Shown here: positions 33,810-46,200 of the stretch, in pieces
Layout: every line of letters starts with the position of its first letter
Position numbering within the stretch: position 1 is the stretch's first letter
Origin: Rhodospirillales bacterium
GTDB lineage: Bacteria; Pseudomonadota; Alphaproteobacteria; Acetobacterales; Acetobacteraceae
DNA length: 64,000 nt
Direction: 5' to 3'
Assembly: GCA_017304945.1 (NCBI GenBank)
Contig: JAFKLG010000057.1
Span: 1-64,000 of the forward strand
The notes under the pieces: model-generated
Databases searched by the model: none
What the model was told of the DNA's origin: nothing
The model's input: only the letters and a program-made list of their open reading frames with translations
Program-made: the position numbers and the translations under genes

Positions 33810-33932
33810 GCGATTGTCGTTCCCGGTAGCACAGGCCCCTCCGAGGCCATGCGTCAAGGTCTGCACGATCACGGAGAGTGGCGCGCCGCCGCCCGGGAAC
33901 CTACTCTGGGGCGGATTGTACGCAGGTGCTCG

Positions 33933-35163
33933 ATGGCCGACGAACCGGCGGATTCAACCGCCGCACCACCGATATCCCCCCAGCCGGTATCTCCCCCGCC
34001 GCTGCACCCGCAGCCGAAATCCGCGCCGCCAAGATCCGCGCAGGCGATGTCCGCCCAGGAGAAGCGGGTACCTGAACTGGGCGATGGCGGGGATCGTCGA
34101 CATCACCGCGGTCGCCCTCTACATGCGCTATTGGGAGCTCTTCAGTGTCGTCCCGCAATGGATGTTCGCGCTGGGCGTGGTCGGCGTGGTGGTGGGCACC
34201 AACCTGATCGGCGTGAAATGGTTCGGCGAGATGGAGTTCTGGTTCTCCATCGTGAAGGTCGCCGCTCTCGTGCTGTTCCTCGTGGTCGGTTCGGCGCTGC
34301 TCGGCATCGGCCATCCGATCGCGGGCCACGCGACCGGGCTGCATCTGATCTCCGACAATGGGGGCGTGTTCCCGCACGGGCTGCTGCCCGCCATCGTGAT
34401 CATCCAGGGCGTGGTGTTCGCCTATGCCGGGATCGAGCTCGTCGGCACCGCGGCCGGGGAGGCGCAGGACGTGTCCAACGTGCTGCCGCGCGCCATCAAC
34501 AGCGTGATGTGGCGAGTGGCGCTGTTCTATGTCGGCTCCGTGCTGCTGCTGGTGCTGCTGCTGCCCTGGACCGCGTATCGCGCCGGCACCAGCCCGTTCG
34601 TCACCTTCTTCCACGCGCTGGGCGTGCCGGGGATCGGCACCGCGATGAACGTGGTCGTGCTGACCGCGGCACTGTCCAGCCTGAATTCCGGCCTGTACTC
34701 GACCGGGCGCATCCTGCGCTCGCTGGCGATGGGGGGATCGGCGCCCGACCGGGTCGCCCGCATGAACACGCGCAACGTGCCGTCGCAGGGCATCCTGATC
34801 ACCGGGTTCATCTACCTGATCGGGGTCGGGCTGAACTACCTGCTGCCATCCCAGGTGTTCGAGATCGTCCTCAACATCGCCTCGCTGGGGATCATCAGCA
34901 CCTGGGCCTTCATCCTGCTGTGCCATCTCGCGTTTCGCCGCGCCGTGCGCCGTGGGGAGTTGTCGCCGGTGGGGTTCCGCATGCCGCTGGCGCCGGTGTC
35001 GAACTGGGTGACGCTCGCATTCCTGGCCGGCGTGCTCGTGCTGATGGCGTTCGACTATCCGAACGGCACCTTCACGATCGCGGCGACCCCGCTGCTCGCG
35101 GCGGCCCTGGCGGCGGGCTGGTTCCTGCTGAAGCGGTCCGCGCTGTTCCGCCTGCGCGCGTAG
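33933..35163 (+). pseudogene. ansP: AnsP-type amino acid permease with internal deletion and frameshift
   Basis: From about 34069 to the stop at 35163 the sequence is a close match to L-asparagine/GABA-type APC permeases ('YLNWAMAGIVDITAV', 'GVKWFGEMEFWFSIVKV', 'TAALSSLNSGLYSTGRILRS', 'LMAFDYPNGTFTI'), with about eight membrane helices. It lacks the first helices. In another frame just upstream, an ATG at 33933 begins a Pro-rich leader ending 'MSAQEKR', the usual cytoplasmic start of such permeases. The two parts meet at about 34062-34070. I infer that roughly 80-100 codons (first three helices) were deleted with a frame change. A 359-residue product from ATG 34084 is conceivable but unlikely to transport. 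Confidence 0.8.
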
Positions 35164-35170
35164 CGGCGCC

Positions 35171-36988
35171 CTACTGGGCGAGCGCCTGGCTGCGCACCAG
35201 GCGGGCGTAGAGTCCGTCCCGCGCCAGCAGGTCGGCATGCGTGCCCTGTTCCAGGGCGCGCCCCTCGGCCATTCCCACCACGAGGTCGGCGTCGCGCACG
35301 GTGGAGAGCCGGTGCGCGATCACGATCGTGGTGCGGCCCTGGCGGAGGCGTGACAGCGCGAGCTGCACCGCGGCCTCGCTCTCGGTGTCCAGGGCGCTGG
35401 TCGCCTCGTCCAGCAGCAGGATGCGCGGGTTGCGCAGCAGGGCGCGGGCCAGGGCGACGCGCTGGCGCTGGCCGCCGGACAGGCGCTGGCCGCCGGGTCC
35501 GACGCGGGTCTCATACCCGTCCGGCATTGCCGCGATGAAGTCGGCCGCCGCCGCGGCCGCGGCCGCCGCCTCGACCTCCGCCTGGGTCGCGTCCGGCTGC
35601 CCGACCCGGATGTTGGCCGCCACGGTGTCGTCGAACAGCAAGGCATCCTGCCCGACATAGGCGATCGCGCCGCGCAGGCTCGCGAGCTGCACCCCGCGCA
35701 CGTCCGCCCCGTCGATGCGCACGGCGCCGCCGGTCGCGTCGTGCAGCCGCGGGATCAGCGCGAGCGCCGTCGACTTGCCGCCGCCGGAGGGCCCGACCAG
35801 CGCGACCGTCTGCCCCGGCATCGCGGTGAAGCTCAGCCCGTCCAGCGCGACCCGCCCGTCCGGGTAGACGAAGCGGACCTCCTCGAACACCACGTGGCCG
35901 CGCCCCTCGGGCAGCGGTTGCGCGTCCGGCGCGTCGGCGATGGTGGGCCGCTCATCGATCACGGCGAAGACGCGCACCAGGCCGGCCAGGCCTTCCTGCA
36001 GCGCGGCGTTCAGCGTGCCCAGCGCCCGCAGCGGGCGGGAAGCGATCAGCAGCGCGGCGACGAAGCCGGTGAAGTTGCCCAGCGTGTGGCTGCTCACCGC
36101 CGCGCGCCAGCCCTCGAACCCGATCACCAGCGCGACCGCCGCGCCGCCCAGCACCTCCAGCATCGGATCGACGCGCGCGCGGCTTCGGGTCATGCGCAGG
36201 AGCGCGCGATAGAGCTGCGTGAAGGCATCGTTGGCGCGGCGGGTCTCCGCGGCCTCGAGCCCATAGGCACGGACCGTGCGCGCCTGGGCGAAGCTCTGGT
36301 TCAGCAGCGCGGCGGTTTCGCCCACGCGTTCCTGCATGCCGCCCGAGGCGCGGCGGATGCGCTTGCCGATGCGCTGGATCGGCACCGCGGCGAGCGGATA
36401 GAGGATCGCCGCGATCAGCGACAGCAGCCAGTCCAAGTAGATCATCGAGGCGACGAGGCCGACCACGGTGATCACGTCGGCGACGCCGTTGACCACGCGG
36501 CTCAGCGCCTCCCGCACCGTGGCGGCGTCGGTGGTGAAACGAGCGGCGAGCTGCGCCGGCGCCTCCCGCTCTACCCGCGCGAGGTCGGCATGCGCGAGGT
36601 GGCTGAACATGCGTCCCTGCAGCCCGCGGATGACCAGCAGCACGATCTGCTGCACCTGCACGGTCTGGAAATACTGCGCGGCGGCCTTCACCGCGGTGAC
36701 GATCACGACCAGGACGGGGATCTGATACAGGATCCGGCGGTCGCGATCGGTGAACATCTGGAACGCGTGATCGATCACCACCGGGTAGAGCGCGGTGGTC
36801 CCGGCGGTGAGGGCGGTGAGCACGATCACCAGCAGGATGCGCGAGCGCATGTGCCGGACATGCTCGCGCCAGAGGCGCATCAGCAGGGCGCGGGTCGAGT
36901 CGCGGGGCGGCATGCGGCCGCTGCCGTGTCGAGCCGCGCGCGTCGCGTTGCGCGACGGGGTGCCGCCGGGGGGAAGGCTCGCGTCCAT
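35171..36988 (-). CDS. MsbA-like ABC exporter (fused permease and ATPase)
   Basis: A 605-residue half-transporter. Residues about 40-330 hold six transmembrane helices ('SRILLVIVLTALTAGTTALY', 'VITVVGLVASMIYLDWLLSL') and residues 360-600 the ATPase. Walker A is 'GPSGGGKST' from residue 399, the signature is 'LSGGQRQR', and Walker B is 'ILLLDEATSALD'. It resembles MsbA/lipid-A or multidrug exporters. The N-terminal 35 residues are basic and disordered; MPPRDSTRALL (about residue 29) is an alternative start. It is convergent with the permease pseudogene and divergent from the giant repeat-protein gene, so a joint role is possible but unproven. Confidence 0.87.
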   Translation of the reverse strand: MDASLPPGGTPSRNATRAARHGSGRMPPRDSTRALLMRLWREHVRHMRSRILLVIVLTALTAGTTALYPVVIDHAFQMFTDRDRRILYQIPVLVVIVTAVKAAAQYFQTVQVQQIVLLVIRGLQGRMFSHLAHADLARVEREAPAQLAARFTTDAATVREALSRVVNGVADVITVVGLVASMIYLDWLLSLIAAILYPLAAVPIQRIGKRIRRASGGMQERVGETAALLNQSFAQARTVRAYGLEAAETRRANDAFTQLYRALLRMTRSRARVDPMLEVLGGAAVALVIGFEGWRAAVSSHTLGNFTGFVAALLIASRPLRALGTLNAALQEGLAGLVRVFAVIDERPTIADAPDAQPLPEGRGHVVFEEVRFVYPDGRVALDGLSFTAMPGQTVALVGPSGGGKSTALALIPRLHDATGGAVRIDGADVRGVQLASLRGAIAYVGQDALLFDDTVAANIRVGQPDATQAEVEAAAAAAAAADFIAAMPDGYETRVGPGGQRLSGGQRQRVALARALLRNPRILLLDEATSALDTESEAAVQLALSRLRQGRTTIVIAHRLSTVRDADLVVGMAEGRALEQGTHADLLARDGLYARLVRSQALAQ

Positions 36989-37232
36989 GCGCGGCCGTTT
37001 AACAGGCTGGCCGGACGCTGCGAAGGGGGCGCCCGGGTCGGCCGGATGCGGCGCCGCTCCGCTTTCGATCACGATTCGTTCCGGGCTCCCGGGGGCATTT
37101 TCCGCATCGCGGCTAAACGATTGGTTCAGACTTGACTGCCATCGTCGCGCCAGAAAATGGCAGGCGCCCACTCCGCGTTCCGGCAGGGTGACGTGCGTCC
37201 CGCCCGACCCATGGCACGCGAGGACGGACTTC
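36989..37232. promoter_or_regulatory. divergent upstream region of the ABC exporter and the giant secreted protein
   Basis: This 244-bp gap has no convincing ORF. It contains the most AT-rich patch nearby (about 37095-37160). A TTGACT hexamer at 37132-37137 with GAAAAT at 37153-37158 is a weak candidate promoter (15-base spacing) for the giant gene. A GAGGA site precedes the ATG at 37233. Confidence 0.3.
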
Positions 37233-40200
37233 ATGCCAACGATGACGGTGGCCCAGGCCCTGGCCAGCAGCGCGACAGGCATCACCATCGCCGACACGCC
37301 GGCCAACATCGCGGCCGTGGTCTCGAATACGGCCCTGCGCGCGCGGGTGAACCTGTTCACCTTCAATGCGAACGGCGCCTCGAACGCCAGCGATGCCCGC
37401 CTGATCGCGACCCTGGGCAGCGCGTTCAGCACCGGGCCTTATCGTTACACGGTGCGTGACACCGTGGCGGCGCTGACCGCCTCCAAGAACGCGGCGGGCC
37501 TCTCGATCGCCTCCGCCCTCTCGGTGTTCGACACGCTCACGAACCTGCTGGCCGCCGAGCACACGACGCTGATGCAACGCGCCAGCAGCGTGGTGCTGTC
37601 GACCGGCACCAGCCTGTCGCTGTCCGCTCTGCTCCGGCTCGAGGCGCTGCCGGCCTTCTCCGTGCTGCCCGGGCAGAACCTGACGCTGGCCGATTCGGCC
37701 ACCAACCTGCTGGCCCTGACCCCCGCGCAGAATCGCGCCGCCATCAAGGCGTTCCAGGTCACCAGCAACGGCACGGTCACGCTGAGCCAGGCGAACACCC
37801 TGAAGGCGATGCCGAGCTTCTCGGTGGCGAACGGGGCGCGGCTGACCGTCTCGGGCGACGTCAGTACGATGACCGCCGGGAACAACGCCACCGCGATCAG
37901 CACGCTGAACGCCCTCGCGGGGATCACGATCAACGTCACCGACACGGTCGCCCGCGTCGTGTCGTCCGTCTCCGCGTTGACCGGGCTGGCGTCGCGCGCC
38001 AGCTCCACCTCGGTGACGCTGACCGGCAGCGGCACGATCAACGCCACCCAGGCGAACGGGCTGGTGCCGCTGGTCGCCCGCCTGTCCGCCACCAACGCCA
38101 ACATCACCCTGGCCGACACGGCCACCAATCTGCTCGGCACGACGGGCAGCGTGGCCGCGCTCGCGCGGGCCACGTCGCTGACGTCCGATGCGACCGTCAC
38201 CGCGGCCCAGCAGGCCGCATTGACGGCGATGCGCGGCTTCGCGGTCGCCAACGGCGTGCATCTGACCGTGAGCGACACCCTGGCCGCCTTGCAGGGGCTG
38301 ACCGCGCAGCAGCGGGCCGCGGCGACCGAGGTCGTCCTGCGGGACACGCTGCCACATCTGCTCGCGGCCGCGGGGCTGCCCAGCGGCACCAGTGCGATCG
38401 TCGTGCAACTGGATCAGGGCACCTACACGGCGGCGCAGGCGGCGCAGATCGCGGCGCTCGCGAGCGACGGGGTGACCATGACGCTGCAGCCGACCGGCGG
38501 CGCCACCGAGATGGTGGTCACCGACACGGTGCAGGCGATCCTGGCGAACGTCGTCCGCCTGACGGCGCTGGCGGCGCACGGGCCGATCGTGGTCACGCCG
38601 ACCAACCAGGGCGTCACGCTGTCCGCCGCCTCCGCCGCGGCGCTGGCCGGCCTGTCCGCCCTGGATATCGGGGCGGCGCGGATCGCCGTCTCCGACACGG
38701 GTGAGGCCGTCACGGCCGCGCGCGACGCGCTGTTCGGCGCCGACGTGCTCTCGATCACCATCACCGGCGGCGTGTTCCGGGGCAGCGTCGACCAGTTGCT
38801 TGATCCGCGGCTCCATCTCGGGACCACCCCGGTGGTCTCGGTGGCTCGGTTCGCGACCCTGGCGGTGGCGAGCACGCCGGCCGCGCATCTGGCGAGCGAT
38901 GCGACGGTCAGCGCCGCGCAGATGATCTCGTTGTCGCTGCTGCCCGGGTTCTCGGTCGATCCCGGGGTCACCCTCACCGTCGCGGACACCCCGGCGGCGC
39001 TCGTCGCGGCCGCTTCGGCCATCGCGCCCTATGCGACGTCGATCTCGGTGGAGGACGATGCGACGCTCACGGTCGCCGAGGCGACGACTCTTGCGGATCT
39101 GCGCAGCGCGGTCGGCGCCGCGAACTTCACCATGGGCACGCACACGCTGACGGTCAGCGATAGTGCGGGCCATCTCGCCGCGACCGCCAACCCGGCCTGG
39201 GACATCCTGGCGACGGCGATCGAACTCGACTCGGACTCCGTCGTCACGGCGGCCGAGGCGCAGATCCTCCTCGCGTTCGGCGCGCGCTTCAGCCCCAACG
39301 GCCAAAGCCTCGTCGTCATCGACACCGCCACCGCGCTGTCCGGCCTCGTCGCGGACAGCGCCGCCGTGACCGCCCTCAATGGCTGGAACGTGCCGGTGCT
39401 GCTGTCCGCGGATGGCGTGCTCGGCGTCGCCGCGGTCGAGGCGCTGCTGCAGTTCGATGGGTTCGGACCGGGCTCGCACCGGCTGATCATTGCCGATACC
39501 GCCGCCAACCTGCTGGCCGGCGCCGGATCGCCGGCGCTCGCGCTCGCCTCCGCGGTGCGCCTCGGCGCCGACGCCACGGTTACCGCGGCCGACGGCGCCA
39601 TCCTGATCGGGCTGCACAATTTCGCGGTCGACGGGCACGCGCTGACCGTCGCGGACACGCCGGCGAAGCTCCTCGGCATGAGCAGTGCGCTGGCCGCGCT
39701 GGCGACCGGCGAGTCGCTGGTGCCGAGCACCGTCGGCAACGCCGCGGACTACACCATCACCGCCGCGCAACTGACCCAGTTGCAGGCGATGACGAACCTG
39801 TCGGTCAGCGGCTTCACGGGGCTGATCACGGTCGCCGATACGGCGGCGGCGCTGGCCGCGCTCGCGCCCAGCTTCGCCAACGTCACGCTGGGTTCGCTGC
39901 TCGCGCGGGTGGTCGTGTCGCTCACCGGCGACGCGACGCTGGGGGCGAGCGCGGCGAGTGCGCTGGCGCAGTTGCCGGGATTTGCCCTGGGGGGCCACGC
40001 GCTCACGGTGCATGACACTCCGGCCGCGCTGCTGGCGGCGGGCGCCTCGACCGGCATCGGCATGGCCAGTTCGGTCGGGATCAGTGGTCCGACGACCGTC
40101 AGCGTGGCGACCCTGACCGCGCTGGCCGGGCTGCACGCCTTTGCCAGCGACGATTACGCGCTGGTCTGCGCCGACACCCCGACCGCGTTGCTGAACCTGG

Positions 40201-43200
40201 CCGGATCGGCGGCGGCCTTTGCCAGCCGGCTGGAACTCGCCGCGCCCGCGGGCAACGCCGCCGCCTATACACTCGGCACCAGCCAGTTCGTCGCCCTCGC
40301 CACGATGGCGAAGCTCTCGCTCACCGGCTTTACCGGTTCGGTCGTCGTGCTCGACACGCCGGCCAATCTCGCGGCGCTGGCGTCGAGCTTCGCGTCCGCG
40401 GCTGCCGGCTCTCCCTTGCTGGCGGCGCGCGCCGTGATGGCGGCCCAGGTGTCGCAGGATGGCAGCGTCAGCGTGGCCGAGCTGCAATCGCTGATCGCGC
40501 TGCCGCAGTTCCAGCTCAACGGCCACAGCCTCGCCCTGCAGGACACGCCGACGGCGCTGCTGGCGGCGTCGTCCAGCACGCTCGCGGTGGCGGCGTCGAT
40601 CACGCTGGCGAGCAACGCCCAGGCCTGGACCGTGACCGCCGCGCAGGCGGCGCGCCTGGCCGCGCTGCCGAACTTCACGCCGGGATCGACGGGCTTCGCG
40701 GTGGTCGACACCGCTTCCGCGCTCCTGGCCGCCGGCAACGCGGCCGGCGTGGCGCTCGCCGACCATTTGCAACTCAGCACGCCCGCGACGCTGAGCGTGG
40801 CGGACGCCGTCACGCTGATCGGGATGACCGGCTTCCAGAACGGCGGCGCGTCGCTCGTGATCGCCGACACGCTCCCGCATCTGCTGAGCCTGGGTGGCAT
40901 CACCCTGACCCACAACGACGCGGTGCTGCGTGGCACCTCGATTGGCCTGTCGGGGGACGCCACCGGCACCGCGGCCAATCTCGTGAGTCTCGGAGCGCTG
41001 CCGCAAGGTGCCTCCTTCTTGCGCAACGGGCATGCGCTGGTCCTGGCCGATACCGGTTCACGCATCGCTGGCTACACGCCGAGCGGCGGGGTGGCGCCGA
41101 CGGGCTATGTGATGGTGGGGGACGCGACGCTGACCGCGGCCCAGGCGACGCTGCTGGCCGCCCGAACGGTGGATCTCGACGGCAATGCCCTGACGATCGC
41201 GGACGGCGTGACGGCGTTGCTCGACTCCGCCAATGCCGCGGGTGAGGCCATCGCGACGACGCTGCGGCTGAACGGCAACGCCACGGTCAGCGTGGCCCAG
41301 GCCGGCCTGCTGTTCGCCATGCCGACGTTCAACACCGGCGGATATGCGCTGACGATCTCGGGCTCCGCTTCCGGGCTGATCGGCCTCGGCAGCACGGCGA
41401 AGCAGTTCGCGACCACGCTCGCGCTCGCCGCCGCCGAGACGGTGGATGTCACGACGGTCACGGCTCTCGCGCAGTTCGGCTTCAAGTTCGATCGCGCCGG
41501 CCACACGCTGACGGTGCAGGACACGGCGAGCCGGCTCGTCACCCTCGACGATTTCGAGATCCCGCTCGTCGCCGCGCAAGTGCTCGCCACGTCCGCCACC
41601 GTCACCGCGGCCGTCGCAGAGACGCTGGCTGCGTTGCCGGCCTTCGCGCTTGCCAATGGCGTGACCCTGACGGTGCAGGACGACGCGGAGTCGCTCGTCG
41701 GGCTGTCGGCCGCGGCGCGCGCCATCGCCTCGGCCGAACGGCTGCCGACCGGCGCCGTCACGATCACCGCGGCGCAGGTCGCCGGGCTGCGTGCCCTGCC
41801 GCATTTCGTGAGTTCGGGGACGACGATCAGCGTGCAGTCGGACACCGTCGCCCATGTGCTGGCGTACGCGAGCGACGTCGCCGCGATCGGTGCGACGATC
41901 GCCATCTTCGATACCGCTGCCCATGTGCAGGCGTCGCTCGATGCGCTGCGGGCGCTGCCCGCCAGCCTCGTCAGCAGCATCACGCTGAGCGACGGCGGCA
42001 CCCCGGCCCTGACCATGACCGTGGCGGCCCTGGCCGCCGATGCGGCGACGCTCGCGGCCATCGTCTCGCCCTACACGATCACCATCTCCGACACTGCGGC
42101 CCATATCCAGGCGGATCTCGCGAGCGGAGCGAGTTCCACGCTCGTACTGAACCGCACGCTCGTTGCCAGCGTCGTCGTGAGCGATGCCGGCACCGTGGCG
42201 CTGACCGACACGCAGGCGCTGGTCGCCGGCGTGGCCGACAGCACCGGTGCGGTGATGGCGAGGCTCACCGGCGGCAGCTTCACCGTGAGCAGTGCGACGA
42301 TCGCGCATCTCGACGCGCTGGCCGCGCTGACCGTTCCTCCGGCGAGCATCGCGGTGGTGGACACCACCGCCGCGATCCAGAGCGACCTGGTCTCGGGATC
42401 CTCCCGCTTGCTCGCTCACCGCGCCGTGCTGAGCGGCATCGCCGCTAGCGGGGGCACCATCACTCTCACCGCGGCACAAGTGCGCGCGGCGCATGTCGAT
42501 GACGGCGCGGGGTCGATCTTCTCCCTGCTCAGTGGCGCGACGCTGGTCGTCTCGGGCGTGAGCGTGGCCGATGCCGACACGATCGCCGGCCTGCCGGTGG
42601 CGCCGCAGAGCTTCGCGATCAGCGACACGGCGGCCGCCATCCAGGCCGATCTCGCCCTGGGTTCGGGTTCGCGCCTGCTCGCGCATCTGTCGGTGATCAG
42701 CGGGATCGGTATTTCCAACGCCGGCACCGTGTCACTGACGGCCACGCAGGCGCTCGTCGCCGGCATCGACGATGGTGCCGGGTCCGCCATTGCGAAACTC
42801 TCCGGCGGCAGCTTCGTGGTCACCGGCGCGACGGTGGCGCAGATCGCGGCCATTGCGGCCCTGTCGATCGCGCCGAGTTCCATCACCGTGAGCGACACCG
42901 CCGCGCACCTGCAGGCCGACCTGGCCTCGGGCAGCTCCGCGCTCCTCGCGCATGCCGGCCTGATCTCGACCGTCGTCAATGCCGACTCCGGGGTGATCGT
43001 CCTCACCGTCGCGCAGATCCGCGCGGCCGGCGTGGATGACGGTCCCGGCTCGGCCCTTGCCAAGCTGCAAGGCGGCAGCATCGCCGTGGCCGGCGCACAG
43101 CTCGCCGACATCGCGACGCTCCTCGCCCTGCCGATCGCACCCAGCAGCATCGCGATCAGCGACACGGCGGCGGCCATCACGGCCGATCTCGCCTCCGGTA

Positions 43201-46200
43201 GCTCCCTGCTGCTCGCGCATGCCGCAGCGATCTCCGGCATCGCCGTCAGTGATGGCGGCACGATCAGCCTGACCGTCGCTCAGATCAGTGCAGCGGGTGT
43301 CGACGACGGCGCCGGGTCCGTGCTGGCCAAGACGACGGGCGGGGTGCTCGCGGTCACCGGCGCGACGGTGGCGGATCTCGTCCCGCTCGCCGCCCTGACC
43401 CGGACGCCGACCAGCATCACGGTGGTGGACACCGCCGCGCACATCCAGGCGGATCTCGCCGGTGGCAGCCCCCTCCTGCTCGCCAACGCGGGGCAGATCA
43501 CGTCCATTTCGACGATCGAGGCGTCCGCGACGTTCACCCTGAGCGTGGCGCAGCTCGCCGCGCTCCCGACCGTGCTGGCCGAGATCGCCACACCGTACCA
43601 AGTTGCGATCAGCGACACCGCCGCGCATGTCGAGGCGAGCCTGACCGGGGCGAACTCCGTGCTGATCCAGGCTGGCAGCAGCCTGTCCGGCATCACGCTC
43701 ACCGATGGCAGCCTGCCGACCATCACCTTGTCGGTGGCGGCGCTGAGCGCGAGCACGACGGTGCTCCCGCTGATCGGGTCGAGCTATCACCTGGACGTGG
43801 CCGACACGACCAGCGCGGTCCAGGCCGACCTCGCCGCCGCGGTATCCGTGCTGCGCGCCGAGGCGGCCACCCTGCACGCCGTCGCCGTCACCGGCGGAAC
43901 CGTGCTCAGTCTCACCGCAATCCAGGTCCTCCGCAGCGGCGTGGCCACGGTGCTGGCGGTCACCAGCGGGCTCACCAACGTCCTGGTCACCGGCGTCGCC
44001 ATCTCCCAGGTCGCGACGATCGCGGGCCTCGGGATCGGTCAGCTCCTGATGGCGATCAGCGACAGCGGCGCGGCGCTCGAGGCCGATCTCACCAGCGGGA
44101 CCCCGGTGCTGGTGAGCAACGTGAGCTCCATCTCCGGCATCAGCCTGACTGACGGCACGACCCCGACGCTGCATCTCCAGGTCGCGCAACTGGCCGCGGC
44201 GGCGACCGTCATCGCCCGGATCGGCACGCCGTTTGCCATTGCAATCAGCGACACCGCCGCGCATGTGCAGAGCGACCTGGCCAGCGGTGGGTCGGTCCTG
44301 CTCGCTCACGCAGGTGCCCTCACCGGCATCACCCTGACCGATGGTGGGGTGCCCCCCATCGCGCTCAGCATGACGCAGGTGGACGCCGCAAGTGCGGTGC
44401 TGGCGCTGATCGGCGGCAGCTTCGCCCTGAGCATCGCGGATACCGCGGCGAACGTCCAAGCCGATCTGACCTCCGCGACGCCGACGCTCCTCGCCATGCT
44501 GCCGGACCTCGCGGGAATCACGCTGACCGATGGCGGATCACCGACGATCACGCTGACCGTTGCGCAAATCGCGGCCGATGCCGCCGCGCTGTCCCTGATC
44601 GGGTCGTCCTGGACACTGGGCGTGCAGGATACCGCGGCGCATGTCCAAGTGGACCTGGCCGCGGGCGCGCTCTCGGAAATTCTGGCCCGCCTGGGCCGGC
44701 TGGGGACGGTGACCCTGACGTCGGGAAGCACGATCACGCTGACCGAGGCACAGGCGACGTACTCCGGCGTTGCCACCGTCCTCGCGGCGATCGGCAATCT
44801 CGGTAGCCTCGTCGTCACCGGCGTGGCCGTGGCACAGATCTCGACCGTGCTTGGCCTCGGAATCGGCAGCACCAGCATGCAGGTGGTGGACAGCGCGGCG
44901 AACGTGCAATCCGACCTGACCGGCGCCGGCACGCTGCTCACGAACGTCAGTCAGGTGAGCGCCATCACGCTCACGGACGTCACGCCCATCATCACGCTGA
45001 CCATCGCGCAGGTCTCGGCCGACAATGCCGTGCTGGCGCGCATCGGCATGCCCTGGCACCTCGCCATCGCCGACACGGCTGCCCATCTGCAATCCGACCT
45101 CGCCGCCGGAGCCACCTCCGAACTCCTCGGCCATGCCGCGGTGCTGAGCGGTGTCACGCTGACCAGCGGCACGAGCATCACCCTCACCGAGGCACAGGTG
45201 ACGTATGCCGGCGTCGCCGGGGTGCTGGCGGCGACCACCGGCCTCACCAGCCTCGCGGTGACGGGGGTCGCCGTGGCGCAGATCCCGACCGTGTTGGGTC
45301 TGGGGATCGCCAACACCAGCCTGACCATCGTCGACACGGCAGCGCAGGTGCAGTCCGATCTGACCGGGCCGGGCGCGCTGCTGACGCATGCAAGCCAGAT
45401 CAGCGCGATCACGCTGACCGACGGCGGCACGCCGACGTTCGTGTTCTCGATCGCGCAGGTCGCCGCCGACGAGGCCCTGTTGTCGCGGATCGGCGTGCCA
45501 TGGCAGCTCGCGATCCTCGACACCGCCGCCCATCTTCAGGCGGACCTCGCAGCCGGCGCCAGCTCCGAACTGCTGACCTATGGCGCGACCCTGACCAACG
45601 CCACGCTGATCATCGTCACGCTCACCAGCCCCGCCACGATCACGCTGACCGAGTCGGAGGTGACCCGCGCAGGCGTCGCCACCGTGCTGCAGGCGACGAC
45701 GGGACTGCTCGGGCTCGACGTCACCGGCGTCACCGTCGGGCAGATCAGCACGGTGCGGGGCCTGGGCATCGCAAACACCCGTCTCGCCATCTCCGACACG
45801 GCCGCCAACGTACAAGCGGACCTGACCGGCGGCAGCTCGCTGCTGGCGGACGGCACGATCGCGCCGACGCTGACCGCGCTCACGCTGACCGACGGATCGG
45901 CTCCCACCCTCACGCTCAGCATCGCCCAGACGACCGCCGCCGCCACCGCCTTGTCCCTGATCGGCACCACGTGGCATCTCGCGATCTCCGACACTGCCGC
46001 CAATGTGCAGTCGGATCTCGCGTCCGGGGGTGCGTCCACCTTGCTGGCCCGCGCCACCGTCCTGAGCGGGGTTGCGCTGACCAGCGGCACCACCATCACG
46101 CTGACCGAGGCGCAGGCGACGCGCGCCGGCGTCGCTTCGGTGCTGGCCGCGACCACGGGCCTCAGCAGCTTCGTGGTGACCGGCGCGACCATCGCCCAGG

